DNA from: Polaribacter reichenbachii
Lineage (GTDB): Bacteria; Bacteroidota; Bacteroidia; Flavobacteriales; Flavobacteriaceae
Direction of reading: 5' to 3'
Assembly: GCF_001975665.1 (NCBI RefSeq)
Contig: NZ_CP019419.1
Location: 3,641,501-3,705,500, forward strand
Length of the DNA stretch: 64,000 bases
Shown here: positions 38,030 through 46,782 of the stretch, in pieces
Layout: the number at the start of each line of letters is the position of its first letter
Numbering within the stretch: position 1 is the first letter of the stretch
Notes under the pieces: model-generated
What the model saw: the letters and a program-made list of their open reading frames with translations, nothing else
What the model was told of the DNA's origin: nothing
Databases searched by the model: none
Made by a program: the position numbers and the translations under genes

Positions 38030-38686
38030 ATGAAAAAAATAACAATCTTATTTTTAAGCTTATTTATAACAAGCATAACTTTTTCACAAACCTCACCAAA
38101 AGCAAAAGCATTATTAGATGAAGTTTCATCAAAAATGAGTGCCTATAATAATATGTTTCTTGGTTTTAGTCAGACTTTAAGTAACGAAGAAGCAGGAATT
38201 AAAGAAGGTGATGAACCACCAATTAGAGGAGAAATAAATTTGCAAGGCGAAAAATACAATCTAAATTATTTAGGGAATAACTTTATTTACGATGGTAGCA
38301 AACTCTATGTAATTAACAACGAAGAAAAAGAAATTTCTATTACAGAAGGAGATATGGATGGCGATGATGGTTTTATTTATCCTTCTAAATTACTTACTTT
38401 TTATAAAGAAGGTTATAATTTAGAAATGGGTAAATTAGAAAACATAAATGGTAGAAAAATACAATTTGTAACCTTAAATCCAATTGATAGTGATTCTGAA
38501 ATTGTAAAAGTTGAATTAGGAATTGATGAAAAAACAAAGCACATTTATAAGTTAGTACAAACTGGTACTAATGGCGCAAAAACTAGTTTTACGATTACAA
38601 CTTTTAAAAGTAATCAAGCTTTATCAGAAGGTTTTTTTAAGTTTGATAAGCAAAAATATTTGGCTCAAAAATATACAATTGATTAA
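38030..38686 (+). CDS. lolA: outer-membrane lipoprotein carrier LolA
   Basis: A 218-residue periplasmic protein with a signal peptide (ILFLSLFITSITFSQ), followed by the LolA pattern KALLDEVSSKMSAYNNM, a half-barrel of strands (RGEINLQGEKYNL, FIYDGSKLYVINNEEKEI), and YPSKLLTFYKEGYNL. It ferries lipoproteins across the periplasm. Its terminator overlaps the region in front of the LptF/LptG-like gene. Confidence 0.85.
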   Translation: MKKITILFLSLFITSITFSQTSPKAKALLDEVSSKMSAYNNMFLGFSQTLSNEEAGIKEGDEPPIRGEINLQGEKYNLNYLGNNFIYDGSKLYVINNEEKEISITEGDMDGDDGFIYPSKLLTFYKEGYNLEMGKLENINGRKIQFVTLNPIDSDSEIVKVELGIDEKTKHIYKLVQTGTNGAKTSFTITTFKSNQALSEGFFKFDKQKYLAQKYTID

Positions 38687-38709
38687 ATATTTCAATTAAC
38701 AATAAATTA

Positions 38710-38746
38710 GTAGCATCTTATTAATTAAGATGCTACTTTTGTTTTT
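38710..38746 (+). terminator. lolA terminator abutting the next start codon
   Basis: Arms GTAGCATCTTA (38710-38720) and TAAGATGCTAC (38726-38736) with loop TTAAT form an 11-bp stem, followed by TTTTGTTTTTT. The ATG at 38748 follows the T-tract directly, so no separate leader exists for the downstream gene. Confidence 0.85.
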
Positions 38747-38747
38747 T

Positions 38748-40187
38748 ATGAAGATTTTAGATAAATACATCCTAAAGAGTTTTCTAGTACCTTTTGTAGC
38801 TACATTTCTAATTGTACTTTTTGTATTAGTAATGCAGGCTTTATGGCAAGCTTTCGAGAATATTGCTGGTAAAGGAATTAGTCTTGTCTTTATTTTAAAG
38901 TTTTTATACTACACCACTTTAATGATTATTCCGCAAGCGTTACCAATTGGTGTGCTTTTATCGTCTATTATGGCAATGGGTAATTTAGGTGAAAATTATG
39001 AATTTGCTGCAGCTAAATCTGCAGGAATTTCTCTACAAAGGTTGGTAAGACCAATGGCAATTTTAGCGATTGCTTTAAGCGGAATTAACTTCTTGTTTTT
39101 AAATAATGTATATCCATATGCAATTTTAAATCAATCGAATTTATATTTAAACATCAAAAAGAAAAAGCCAGCAATGGCTTTAGTTCCTGGAAGTTTTAAT
39201 GCAGATTTACCTGGTTATCAAATTAAATTTGATGAAAAATACGGTGAAGATGAAAACCTATTAAAAAAAGTTTTAATCTACGATTTAAATAGCAGAAAAG
39301 GGAATCAAAAAGTAATAACTGCAGATAGAGGTAAAATTATTACAGAAGAAGGCAGTAGATATATGACCTTTGTTTTGTATGATGGCTATTATTACGAAGA
39401 ACATATAAAGTCTGCAAGAACACAAAATAAAAGAAAAAGAATGGCAGCATCTAATGCCACTTTTAAGGAATATGAATTCAATATTGATATTTCATCGATA
39501 ATGGGAGGTGATTTAGATACCAACAGAGTTACCAATCATTTTAGAATGCTAACCTTAAAAGAATTAAAGGATACCATACCAAAATTAAAAGGTAGGTATG
39601 ATGAAATTTTAGGTTTACGAGCAAAAAATATTTACATCAGTACACAAGCTAAAGAATTATATAAATACCCAGATTCTTTAAAAAATAACAAACTAGATAG
39701 CATTACTTTAAATAACTTTGAGATTAAAGATAAAATTTCTATTTTAAATTCTGCTACTACAAAAACAAATAGAGTTTTAAGTACATTAAAAAACAATACA
39801 GAAACCGTTAAATGGAACAGAAAAGGTCTTAATTTTTACGATACAGAATATTATAATAGAATTGCTTTTTCTTTATCGTGCGTTATTCTCTTTTTTATTG
39901 GTGCGCCTTTAGGCTCCATTATTAGAAAAGGTGGTTTTGGTATGCCAATGATATTGGCCATAGCCATCTATGTAACTTATTTCTTTACCAATACTTTTGG
40001 TAGAAATTTAGCAGAAGAAAGTACTGTTTCTGCATTTTTAGGTTCTTGGGTTTCTGCAATTATTATGATTCCTGTTGCTATTTTATTAACCAGAAGAGCT
40101 ACAAAAGACAAAGGAATTTTTAATATTGATTCCTTTTTACAACCTATTACTAAAATATTTAAAAAAATAGTACCTAAAAAAAGGTAG
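38748..40187 (+). CDS. LptF/LptG-family lipopolysaccharide export permease
   Basis: About 479 residues, with three N-terminal helices (MKILDKYILKSFLVPFVATF onward), a large beta-jellyroll periplasmic domain (about 130-370) and three C-terminal helices (FSLSCVILFFIGAPLGSIIRK). The YjgP/YjgQ pattern is clear; F and G cannot be told apart from sequence. The upstream start at 38730 would lie inside the terminator stem, so the ATG at 38748 is chosen. It extracts LPS from the inner membrane with LptB. Confidence 0.88.
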   Translation: MKILDKYILKSFLVPFVATFLIVLFVLVMQALWQAFENIAGKGISLVFILKFLYYTTLMIIPQALPIGVLLSSIMAMGNLGENYEFAAAKSAGISLQRLVRPMAILAIALSGINFLFLNNVYPYAILNQSNLYLNIKKKKPAMALVPGSFNADLPGYQIKFDEKYGEDENLLKKVLIYDLNSRKGNQKVITADRGKIITEEGSRYMTFVLYDGYYYEEHIKSARTQNKRKRMAASNATFKEYEFNIDISSIMGGDLDTNRVTNHFRMLTLKELKDTIPKLKGRYDEILGLRAKNIYISTQAKELYKYPDSLKNNKLDSITLNNFEIKDKISILNSATTKTNRVLSTLKNNTETVKWNRKGLNFYDTEYYNRIAFSLSCVILFFIGAPLGSIIRKGGFGMPMILAIAIYVTYFFTNTFGRNLAEESTVSAFLGSWVSAIIMIPVAILLTRRATKDKGIFNIDSFLQPITKIFKKIVPKKR

Positions 40188-40192
40188 AAAAT

Positions 40193-41338
40193 ATGACATC
40201 ACAAATTTCAGATAAAAAAACACAATTAAATACTATAGAAGAAGCTATTACCGATATTAAAAACGGTAAAGTTATTATAGTTGTAGATGATGAAAACAGA
40301 GAGAATGAAGGTGATTTTTTAGCCGCTGCAGAAATGGCTACGCCAGAGATGATTAACTTTATGGCTACTCATGGCCGTGGATTAATTTGTGCGCCTTTAA
40401 CTGAAACTCGTTGTAAAGAATTACAGTTGGGTATGATGGTGAATAATAACACAGACCCAATGGAAACCGCTTTTACAGTTTCTGTAGATTTACGTGGTAA
40501 AGGAGTTACAACTGGTATTTCTGCATCTGATAGAGCATTAACAATTAAAGCTTTAATAGATAAAGAAACCAAACCATTCGATTTAGGAAGACCAGGTCAT
40601 ATTTTTCCGTTAATTGCTAGAGAAGGTGGTGTTTTACGTAGAACAGGTCATACAGAAGCAGCCATAGATTTTGCAAGATTAGCAGGTTTACAACCAGCAG
40701 GAGTTATTGTAGAAATTATGAATGATGATGGTTCAATGGCTCGTTTACCTCAACTTTTAGAAGTCGCTAAAAAGTTTGATATTAAAATAGTTTCTATCGA
40801 AGATTTAGTAGCTTATAGAATGGAACACGATTCGTTAATAGAAAAGAAAGAAGACTTTAATATAGAAACTCGTTTTGGTAAATTTAGATTAAGAGCTTAC
40901 CAACAAACTACAAATAACCAAGTACACATTGCCTTAACCAAAGGGAATTGGATCAATGATGAAGGCGTTTTAACAAGAATAAATTCCACTTTGGTAAATA
41001 ACGATATTCTTGGAACTTTAACCAATAATGCCGATAAGAAATTAGACCAAATGTTTAAGGTGATTAATGATCATGAAAAAGGAGCAATTTTATTCATCAA
41101 TCAACAAAATCAATCTAAAAACTTATTAAGTAGATTAGCTGTTTTAAAAGAAAGTCAGAAAAATGGTGAAATGAAAGCACCTGCAATTTCTATGGATCAA
41201 AGAGATTTTGGAATTGGTGCTCAAATTCTGCACGATTTAAATATCAGCAAACTAAAATTGATAACGAATACTCAACAAACCAAAAGAGTGGGAATGATTG
41301 GTTATGGTTTAGAAATTATTGATTATGTTAATTATTAA
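40193..41338 (+). CDS. ribB: RibBA-like protein: active RibB, degenerate RibA domain
   Basis: A 381-residue two-domain protein. The N-terminal half (about 12-207) is a complete 3,4-dihydroxy-2-butanone 4-phosphate synthase: DDENRENEGD (32-41), HGRGLIC, GHIFPL and GVLRRTGHTEA. The C-terminal half (about 215-381) has the GTP cyclohydrolase II fold, with RDFGIGAQILHDL and a final KRVGMIGYGL. However, the zinc-binding region expected as ECLTGD-x-FGS-x-RCDCG reads STLVNNDILGTLTNNAD, with no cysteine. The RibA half is therefore probably inactive; a separate ribA would be needed. It starts 5 bp after the LptF/G stop. Confidence 0.9.
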   Translation: MTSQISDKKTQLNTIEEAITDIKNGKVIIVVDDENRENEGDFLAAAEMATPEMINFMATHGRGLICAPLTETRCKELQLGMMVNNNTDPMETAFTVSVDLRGKGVTTGISASDRALTIKALIDKETKPFDLGRPGHIFPLIAREGGVLRRTGHTEAAIDFARLAGLQPAGVIVEIMNDDGSMARLPQLLEVAKKFDIKIVSIEDLVAYRMEHDSLIEKKEDFNIETRFGKFRLRAYQQTTNNQVHIALTKGNWINDEGVLTRINSTLVNNDILGTLTNNADKKLDQMFKVINDHEKGAILFINQQNQSKNLLSRLAVLKESQKNGEMKAPAISMDQRDFGIGAQILHDLNISKLKLITNTQQTKRVGMIGYGLEIIDYVNY

Positions 41339-41412
41339 ACTATTAACAAATCTAACTTTCTAAAAAAACACGAAATACTTACCTTTTTACTTTCTAAAAA
41401 AACATTTAATTT

Positions 41413-42147
41413 ATGAAAGTAAAAGATAAAGTTGTAATTGTAACTGGAGCATCCAAAGGAATAGGAAAAGAAATTGCAATACTCTTAGCCAAAAATGGTG
41501 CTAAAGTTGTTGTTAATTATTCCAATAGCGAAAAAGAAGCAAATGCTGTAGTTGATGCTATTAAAAAAAATAATGGTAAAGCTTTTGCTTTTAAAGCTGA
41601 TGTTAGCAAAAAAGAAGAAGTAATTGCTCTTTTTGATAAAACTATTGCCAGCTTTGGTAAAATAGATGTTTTAGTAAATAATGCTGGTGTAATGTCTGCC
41701 AAAAAACTAAAAGATAATTCAGAAGCAGATTTCGACAAGCATTTTAATGTAAACGTAAAAGGTATTTTAAATACGCTACAAGAAGCAGAAAGCAAACTTG
41801 CAGATAATGGAAATATTGTAAATATTTCTTCTAGTACTGTAAAATTAATGTTACCAACTTACGCAATTTACTCAGCATCTAAAGCAGCAGTAGAACAAAT
41901 TACACGTGTATTTTCTAAAGAGATTGGTAGAGGGATTTCTGTAAATGCCGTAGCTCCTGGTCCAACAGAAACCAACTTGTTTTTAGAAGGAAAGTCTGAT
42001 GAATTTATAGAAAAACTAAAAGGAATGAATGCTTTTCATAGACTTGCTAAACCAATAGACATTGCTCAAGTGGTTTTATTTATGGCAAGTGATGAATCTA
42101 AATGGATTTCTGGACAAGTTATTGGAGCAAATGGAGCAATGGTTTAA
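41413..42147 (+). CDS. short-chain dehydrogenase/reductase
   Basis: A 244-residue classical SDR with the cofactor motif TGASKGIGKE near the N-terminus, NNAG at the structural strand, the catalytic Ser in ISSSTVKL and YxxxK in YSASKAA. The FabG-like layout is complete. It probably prefers NADP(H), judging by VNYSNSEKEA at strand 2. The substrate is unknown. Its last four bases overlap the end of the convergent pepE-like gene. Confidence 0.9.
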   Translation: MKVKDKVVIVTGASKGIGKEIAILLAKNGAKVVVNYSNSEKEANAVVDAIKKNNGKAFAFKADVSKKEEVIALFDKTIASFGKIDVLVNNAGVMSAKKLKDNSEADFDKHFNVNVKGILNTLQEAESKLADNGNIVNISSSTVKLMLPTYAIYSASKAAVEQITRVFSKEIGRGISVNAVAPGPTETNLFLEGKSDEFIEKLKGMNAFHRLAKPIDIAQVVLFMASDESKWISGQVIGANGAMV

Positions 42148-42845
42148 ATTAAAACCTCTACTCCACTTTTTAATTCAATTGGTTTTTGGTTTTTACGAAA
42201 CAATCTTGCTGTTAATTTTCCACGTAAATAAATAGCATTATCCACAACCTCTAACCAACTACCTTCTCGTAAACCTAACACAGAAATATCATTAAAAACG
42301 TGAAATTCTTTTATTCTGGTTTCTCGAGTTTCTCCCATATGTTTAGAACCTTTTATAGGATCTAAATAATGGGCGTTAATATTAAAGGGAATACAACCTA
42401 AAGTAGTAAAACTTGGCGGATACACAATTGGCATATCATTAGTATTCTTCATATTTATACCACAAATATTGCTCCCTGCACTTGTACCTAAATAAGCTGT
42501 CCCGTTTTCTAAAACTTCTTTTAAGGTTGATAAAACATCATTTTTATACAATTGATTTACCAACTCAAAAGTATTACCACCTCCTGTAAAAATAGCTTCT
42601 GCATTTAATATTGCTTCTTTAGGATTTTTAAATTGATGAATTCCTTTTACCTCTATATTTATGGTAGAAAATGCTTTGTGTGCAATTGCTGTATATGCAT
42701 CGTAAGTAATGCCACTTGGTCTTGCATAAGGTATAAAAAGTAACGTTTTTACATCAGCAAAAAAAGACTTTAATGTTAGTAATAAATATTCTAAATAACC
42801 ACTTCCGTGAATGGTAGATGTACTTGCAATAATCATTTTTTTCAT
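42144..42845 (-). CDS. pepE: peptidase E (alpha-aspartyl dipeptidase), S51
   Basis: A 233-residue protein with the S51 nucleophile Ser in GTSAGSNICG, preceded by FTGGGNTFELV, and the acidic/His triad region near INAHYLDP. It hydrolyses N-terminal Asp dipeptides. Full length for PepE. It ends within the convergent SDR gene (4-bp overlap of stop regions). Confidence 0.88.
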   Translation of the reverse strand: MKKMIIASTSTIHGSGYLEYLLLTLKSFFADVKTLLFIPYARPSGITYDAYTAIAHKAFSTINIEVKGIHQFKNPKEAILNAEAIFTGGGNTFELVNQLYKNDVLSTLKEVLENGTAYLGTSAGSNICGINMKNTNDMPIVYPPSFTTLGCIPFNINAHYLDPIKGSKHMGETRETRIKEFHVFNDISVLGLREGSWLEVVDNAIYLRGKLTARLFRKNQKPIELKSGVEVLI

Positions 42846-42952
42846 AAAAGAGAAATCGATCTAATTGATAATAATCTTAATAATTCTAAAATTATTTTTT
42901 TTGTAAATATTAATTGGCTAAATTAACTAATTAAATATTTAAGCCTCAAAAT

Positions 42953-43492
42953 ATGAAAACTAAAATTTTTATGCTCACGTTATTTATTAGTTTGTTTTAT
43001 GCTTGCGAAATTTCTAATACAACAGACGTAGAAATTAATACTTTAGATTTAGTAGGTACTTGGTCTTTAACAAATATTGTAATAGATAATGCTGAATTAA
43101 ACGTAACAAGTCCTGTTATTACTACAATTACAGGTAGCGGATTTGGAAAAGATTTGAATGCAACACTTACTTTTTCTGAAAATCCTAATCTTGCTGAAAT
43201 TAATGGCGATTTAACTTTTGTTTTAAACTATAATTTAACTGGCGAAACTTATACAGAAGAACTTTATTTAGATAATATCTTTTTCAATGACACTTTTAGT
43301 TTTTTATCAAGTTCCTGGGAGTTAGATGGTAATGTACTAACACTAAACGAAGGTGGTGAACAATTAAATATTGATCTTATCTCTTATATTGATGACATTT
43401 TAACCATAGAAGTAGATGTTAACAAAACAATTACTGTAGATGATGTTACTTCTATTGTAACTGGTAAAGCCACTTTAACTATAGAAAAATAA
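42953..43492 (+). CDS. lipocalin-like lipoprotein
   Basis: A 179-residue lipoprotein with a signal peptide ending in the lipobox LFYAC (Cys18). The mature part opens with LVGTWSLTNI, the Trp-containing start typical of lipocalin-like domains, followed by alternating beta strands with SFLSSSWELDGNVLTLNEGG. Likely periplasmic or surface attached; the ligand is unknown. A terminator follows. Confidence 0.65.
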   Translation: MKTKIFMLTLFISLFYACEISNTTDVEINTLDLVGTWSLTNIVIDNAELNVTSPVITTITGSGFGKDLNATLTFSENPNLAEINGDLTFVLNYNLTGETYTEELYLDNIFFNDTFSFLSSSWELDGNVLTLNEGGEQLNIDLISYIDDILTIEVDVNKTITVDDVTSIVTGKATLTIEK

Positions 43493-43513
43493 TATTTTTA
43501 AACAAATTATCTT

Positions 43514-43544
43514 AAAAGCATCGTAAAATTTATGATGCTTTTTC
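43514..43544 (+). terminator. terminator after lipocalin-like gene
   Basis: Arms AAAAGCATC and GATGCTTTT flank GTAAAATTTAT and are followed by T-rich sequence. Confidence 0.75.
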
Positions 43545-43610
43545 TGTTTAACAAAAGTTTATAAAAGCATTAATAGAGTTTTAAGAGCTACTCCCCTTTT
43601 CTTTGTTAAT

Positions 43611-44381
43611 ATGAGAAATTTGGCACTACTTTGTTGTATGTTATTTTGTATTTTGTCTTACAGTCAAGAAACAAGAAAAGTAATTACTGGTAAAATCTTG
43701 TTTGATGATGAAGCTGTTAAAGATGCACATATCATCAATAAAAACTCTAATCAAGGAGCAAGTACCAACGATTTTGGCTTGTTCGAAATTCCGGTTGCTA
43801 TTGGTGATGTAATCACGTTTTCTCACATCAATCTTCAAAAAAAAGAAATTACAATTACCCAAGAAATTATAGACCAAGAAATCTTTCTAATTACTCTAAA
43901 AGGTAAAACTTATGAATTAGAAGAAATTGTTTTAGAAAAACCAAAGAGCATATTTTATGTAGATCCAGAAATAATGCCACCACCAACCGTAAATGCAAAA
44001 ACACTGAATTTACCTTATGCAAATACAATTGCTAAAAAAGATTATGCTGTTGTAAAATTTAGATCTGGTGCAGCTGTAAATTTAGACAATTTAATAATTT
44101 CTTTAAACGGAAATCTTAGACGTGAAAAAGAATTAAAAAAAATAAAGTTAGAAGATAAAGCACTTGCAAAAATTAGAAAATATTTTACAGATGATTTTTT
44201 TATAACAGACTTAAATATAAAACCAGAAAATATATATCCGTTTTTAAATTATTGTTATAAGAAAAACATCATAAATTATTTTAACAAAGAAAACAATTTG
44301 GCTGTTACAAGAATTTTAATTCAAGAAAGCAGAACTTTTCCGCAGAAGAAAACCGAAATCACATTGCTCGAAGAAAAGTAA
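43611..44381 (+). CDS. CarboxypepD_reg-like secreted protein, paralogue 1
   Basis: A 256-residue protein with a signal peptide (LCCMLFCILSYSQ) and a carboxypeptidase regulatory-like beta-sandwich at about 22-100 (ITGKILFDDEAVKDAHIINK, VITFSHINLQKKEI). The C-terminal part ends in a conserved helical module (YFTDDFFITDLNIKPENIYPF). First of three tandem homologues; it differs most from the other two. Such proteins often sit in the flavobacterial envelope, function unknown. Confidence 0.7.
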   Translation: MRNLALLCCMLFCILSYSQETRKVITGKILFDDEAVKDAHIINKNSNQGASTNDFGLFEIPVAIGDVITFSHINLQKKEITITQEIIDQEIFLITLKGKTYELEEIVLEKPKSIFYVDPEIMPPPTVNAKTLNLPYANTIAKKDYAVVKFRSGAAVNLDNLIISLNGNLRREKELKKIKLEDKALAKIRKYFTDDFFITDLNIKPENIYPFLNYCYKKNIINYFNKENNLAVTRILIQESRTFPQKKTEITLLEEK

Positions 44382-44404
44382 GATTATCAATCTAAAAATG
44401 CTAT

Positions 44405-45220
44405 ATGATAAAAAAACTACTCTTATTTTTTTCGTTTTTTATTATAATTTTAAACGCTTCTTCACAAGAAAATAAAACTATAATTAACGGAAAAATTTTA
44501 GATTCTTTAGGTATTGTTAAAAATGCAAACATCATAAACCTAAATACAAAACTAGGTACTTTTTCTAATGATTTTGGTGTATTCAGAATGTTAGTTTCTA
44601 AAGGAGATTCTTTAATAATTTCTTCTGTACAGCATAGATCAAAAAAAATATACGTTTCAGATAAAATTATATCAGAAAATAATTTAGAAATTTCTTTAAA
44701 ATTAAACATCTACACTTTAGATGAATTTGTGTTAAAAAGACACGATTTAATGGGTAGATTGGCTGTTGATGTAAAATCTTTACCCAAAAATAAACAAGAT
44801 TCCATATTAAGAGATGTTATGGATTTTTCTAAAGTGAATTTTGAGCATCAAGATACTAGAATTGATGCAAATATAAGAGCAAAACCTATAATTGCTAAAA
44901 CTGTTTCCAATCAATATTCTGGTTTAAAAGTCGGTAAAGTTTTAAGTAAACTCAATCCTTTTAAAAAAGACAAAAAAACGAAACCTTTAGAAGATAATTT
45001 AAGTTATTTAGAGGCATTTCCTACTAAATTATTAAGTGAACTTGGTGAAGACTACTTTTATAATCAATTAAAGATTCCCAAAGAAAAATATTATCATTTT
45101 TTAGAATATTGCAAACCTTTAAATATCGAAAAAATGTACAAAAATGGTAGGGTTTTAGAAGTTATAGAGGTACTAAGAACCCAAAGTTTTCAATATCTTA
45201 AAATTATCAGTAAAAAATAA
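44405..45220 (+). CDS. CarboxypepD_reg-like secreted protein, paralogue 2
   Basis: A 271-residue homologue of the next gene. It has a signal peptide, the INGKILDSLGIVKNANIINL domain and a C-terminal LSELGEDYFYNQLKIPKEKY module. The regulatory domain is clearly a duplicate of paralogue 3 (shared DSLGIVKNANIINL). Begins 21 bp after paralogue 1, so the three probably form one unit. Confidence 0.7.
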   Translation: MIKKLLLFFSFFIIILNASSQENKTIINGKILDSLGIVKNANIINLNTKLGTFSNDFGVFRMLVSKGDSLIISSVQHRSKKIYVSDKIISENNLEISLKLNIYTLDEFVLKRHDLMGRLAVDVKSLPKNKQDSILRDVMDFSKVNFEHQDTRIDANIRAKPIIAKTVSNQYSGLKVGKVLSKLNPFKKDKKTKPLEDNLSYLEAFPTKLLSELGEDYFYNQLKIPKEKYYHFLEYCKPLNIEKMYKNGRVLEVIEVLRTQSFQYLKIISKK

Positions 45221-45347
45221 CTGAACAAAATTCATCCATAGTAAATTCTTTAAACTACTTCTTAATAATAGTTTTTAACATAAGTTTAAAACAGATTTTT
45301 TAAACCATAAACAATAAAAGTTTTACTTTGTAAGTAAAGTTTTATTT

Positions 45348-46154
45348 ATGATAAAAAAATTATTGCTATTTTTTCTTTTTTTAGGATGCACTTTAAGCGC
45401 TTATTCACAAAAGAAACCTAAAATAATTATTGGTAAAATCACAGATTCTTTAGGTATTGTTAAGAATGCGAATATCATCAACCTAAAAACAAATCAAGGT
45501 ACTTTCTCTAGTGAGCAAGGTTTGTATAGAATTTTTGCTTCAGAAGGAGATACACTTCGCTTTTCTTCTGTACAGCATCAATCTAAAAAAATTGTAATTA
45601 CAGAACGTATTATAGATGCTAAAGAACTAAACGTAAAACTAAAACTTACCATTTATACTTTAGATGAGTTTGATTTAAAAAGACACAATTTAATGGGTAG
45701 ATTAGGTGTAGATTTAAAAGATGTACCTAATAATAAGAAAGACTCTTTATTAAGAAGTGCTTTAGATTTTTCTAATATCGATTTTAGTGAAGTAGACCCT
45801 AGAATAGATGCCAACATAAGAGCAAAACCACCAGAAAATAATGTAGATCCTATTAGTAAATTTTCTGGTGCAGGAGCTGCAGCTGTTATGCCTTTTAAAT
45901 ATTCTGAAAGGTTATGGGCTTTGCGTAAAGAATTGGCTCGAAAAAAAGCATTTCCTTATCAAATACTATCTGAACTTGGTGAGCAGTTTTTCTTTGATCA
46001 ATTAAAAATACCAATAGAAAACTATTTTCACTTTTTAGAGTACTGTAATCCTTTAGGTATAGAAGATTTGCATAAAGAAGGTAAAACTCTAGAATTGATT
46101 AAAATATTAAGAGCTGAAAGTATTTCTTACCTAAAAATCGAGAAAAAAGAGTAA
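45348..46154 (+). CDS. CarboxypepD_reg-like secreted protein, paralogue 3
   Basis: A 268-residue homologue of paralogue 2 with the same signal peptide, regulatory domain (DSLGIVKNANIINL, SSVQHQSKKI) and C-terminal LSELGEQFFFDQLKIPIENY module. The intervening region has a variable insertion. A recent tandem duplication is likely. Confidence 0.7.
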   Translation: MIKKLLLFFLFLGCTLSAYSQKKPKIIIGKITDSLGIVKNANIINLKTNQGTFSSEQGLYRIFASEGDTLRFSSVQHQSKKIVITERIIDAKELNVKLKLTIYTLDEFDLKRHNLMGRLGVDLKDVPNNKKDSLLRSALDFSNIDFSEVDPRIDANIRAKPPENNVDPISKFSGAGAAAVMPFKYSERLWALRKELARKKAFPYQILSELGEQFFFDQLKIPIENYFHFLEYCNPLGIEDLHKEGKTLELIKILRAESISYLKIEKKE

Positions 46155-46268
46155 TTTAGCTCAAAACTTGAATAATTATTATCAAAATAAACAAAAAGCA
46201 AAGAATTCACTAATAAAAAATACAGTTTATATCACATTTTAAAGTGAGTTTATAGTAAAGCAATTCTA

Positions 46269-46766
46269 ATGAAATTAAAAAACACCTTATTACTCTTTTT
46301 AATTATTCCGCTTTTATCTTTTTCGGTTCATAAATATTATTTGAGTTTAACCCAAATAAATTACAAGCCAGAAGCCAAAGCAATTCAAATTACCATTAAT
46401 GTTTTTATGGATGATATTGAAACAGCTTTAAACAAAGACAACAACATAGATTTACAATTAACCACAAAAAAAGAACTTAAAAATAACGATATCTATTTCG
46501 AAAATTATTTAAAAGATAAACTCTTTTTTAAGGTAGATAATATCTCAAAAAACTTTAATTATATTGGCAAAGAATATGATGGAGATTTGGTTTTCTTTTA
46601 TTTAGAAATAGAAAACATAGAAAAAGTAACTACAATCGATGTTACCAACAAGATTTTAATTGAGCATTTTGATGAACAACAAAACTTAATAAAATCGAAA
46701 GTAAATGGTAAAAGCAAAAGTAAGTTATTAACCAAAGAAGAAAATTCAGTACAACTCAAATATTAA
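46269..46766 (+). CDS. DUF6702-like secreted protein
   Basis: A 165-residue protein with a signal peptide and, just after it, the HKYYLSLTQINYKPE start that characterises the DUF6702 family, then INVFMDDIETALNK. The family usually lies in front of M1 metallopeptidases in flavobacteria, as here (16 bp gap). A role in helping export, folding or localising the peptidase is possible but unproven. Confidence 0.75.
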   Translation: MKLKNTLLLFLIIPLLSFSVHKYYLSLTQINYKPEAKAIQITINVFMDDIETALNKDNNIDLQLTTKKELKNNDIYFENYLKDKLFFKVDNISKNFNYIGKEYDGDLVFFYLEIENIEKVTTIDVTNKILIEHFDEQQNLIKSKVNGKSKSKLLTKEENSVQLKY

Positions 46767-46782
46767 CACAAACAAACATTTT

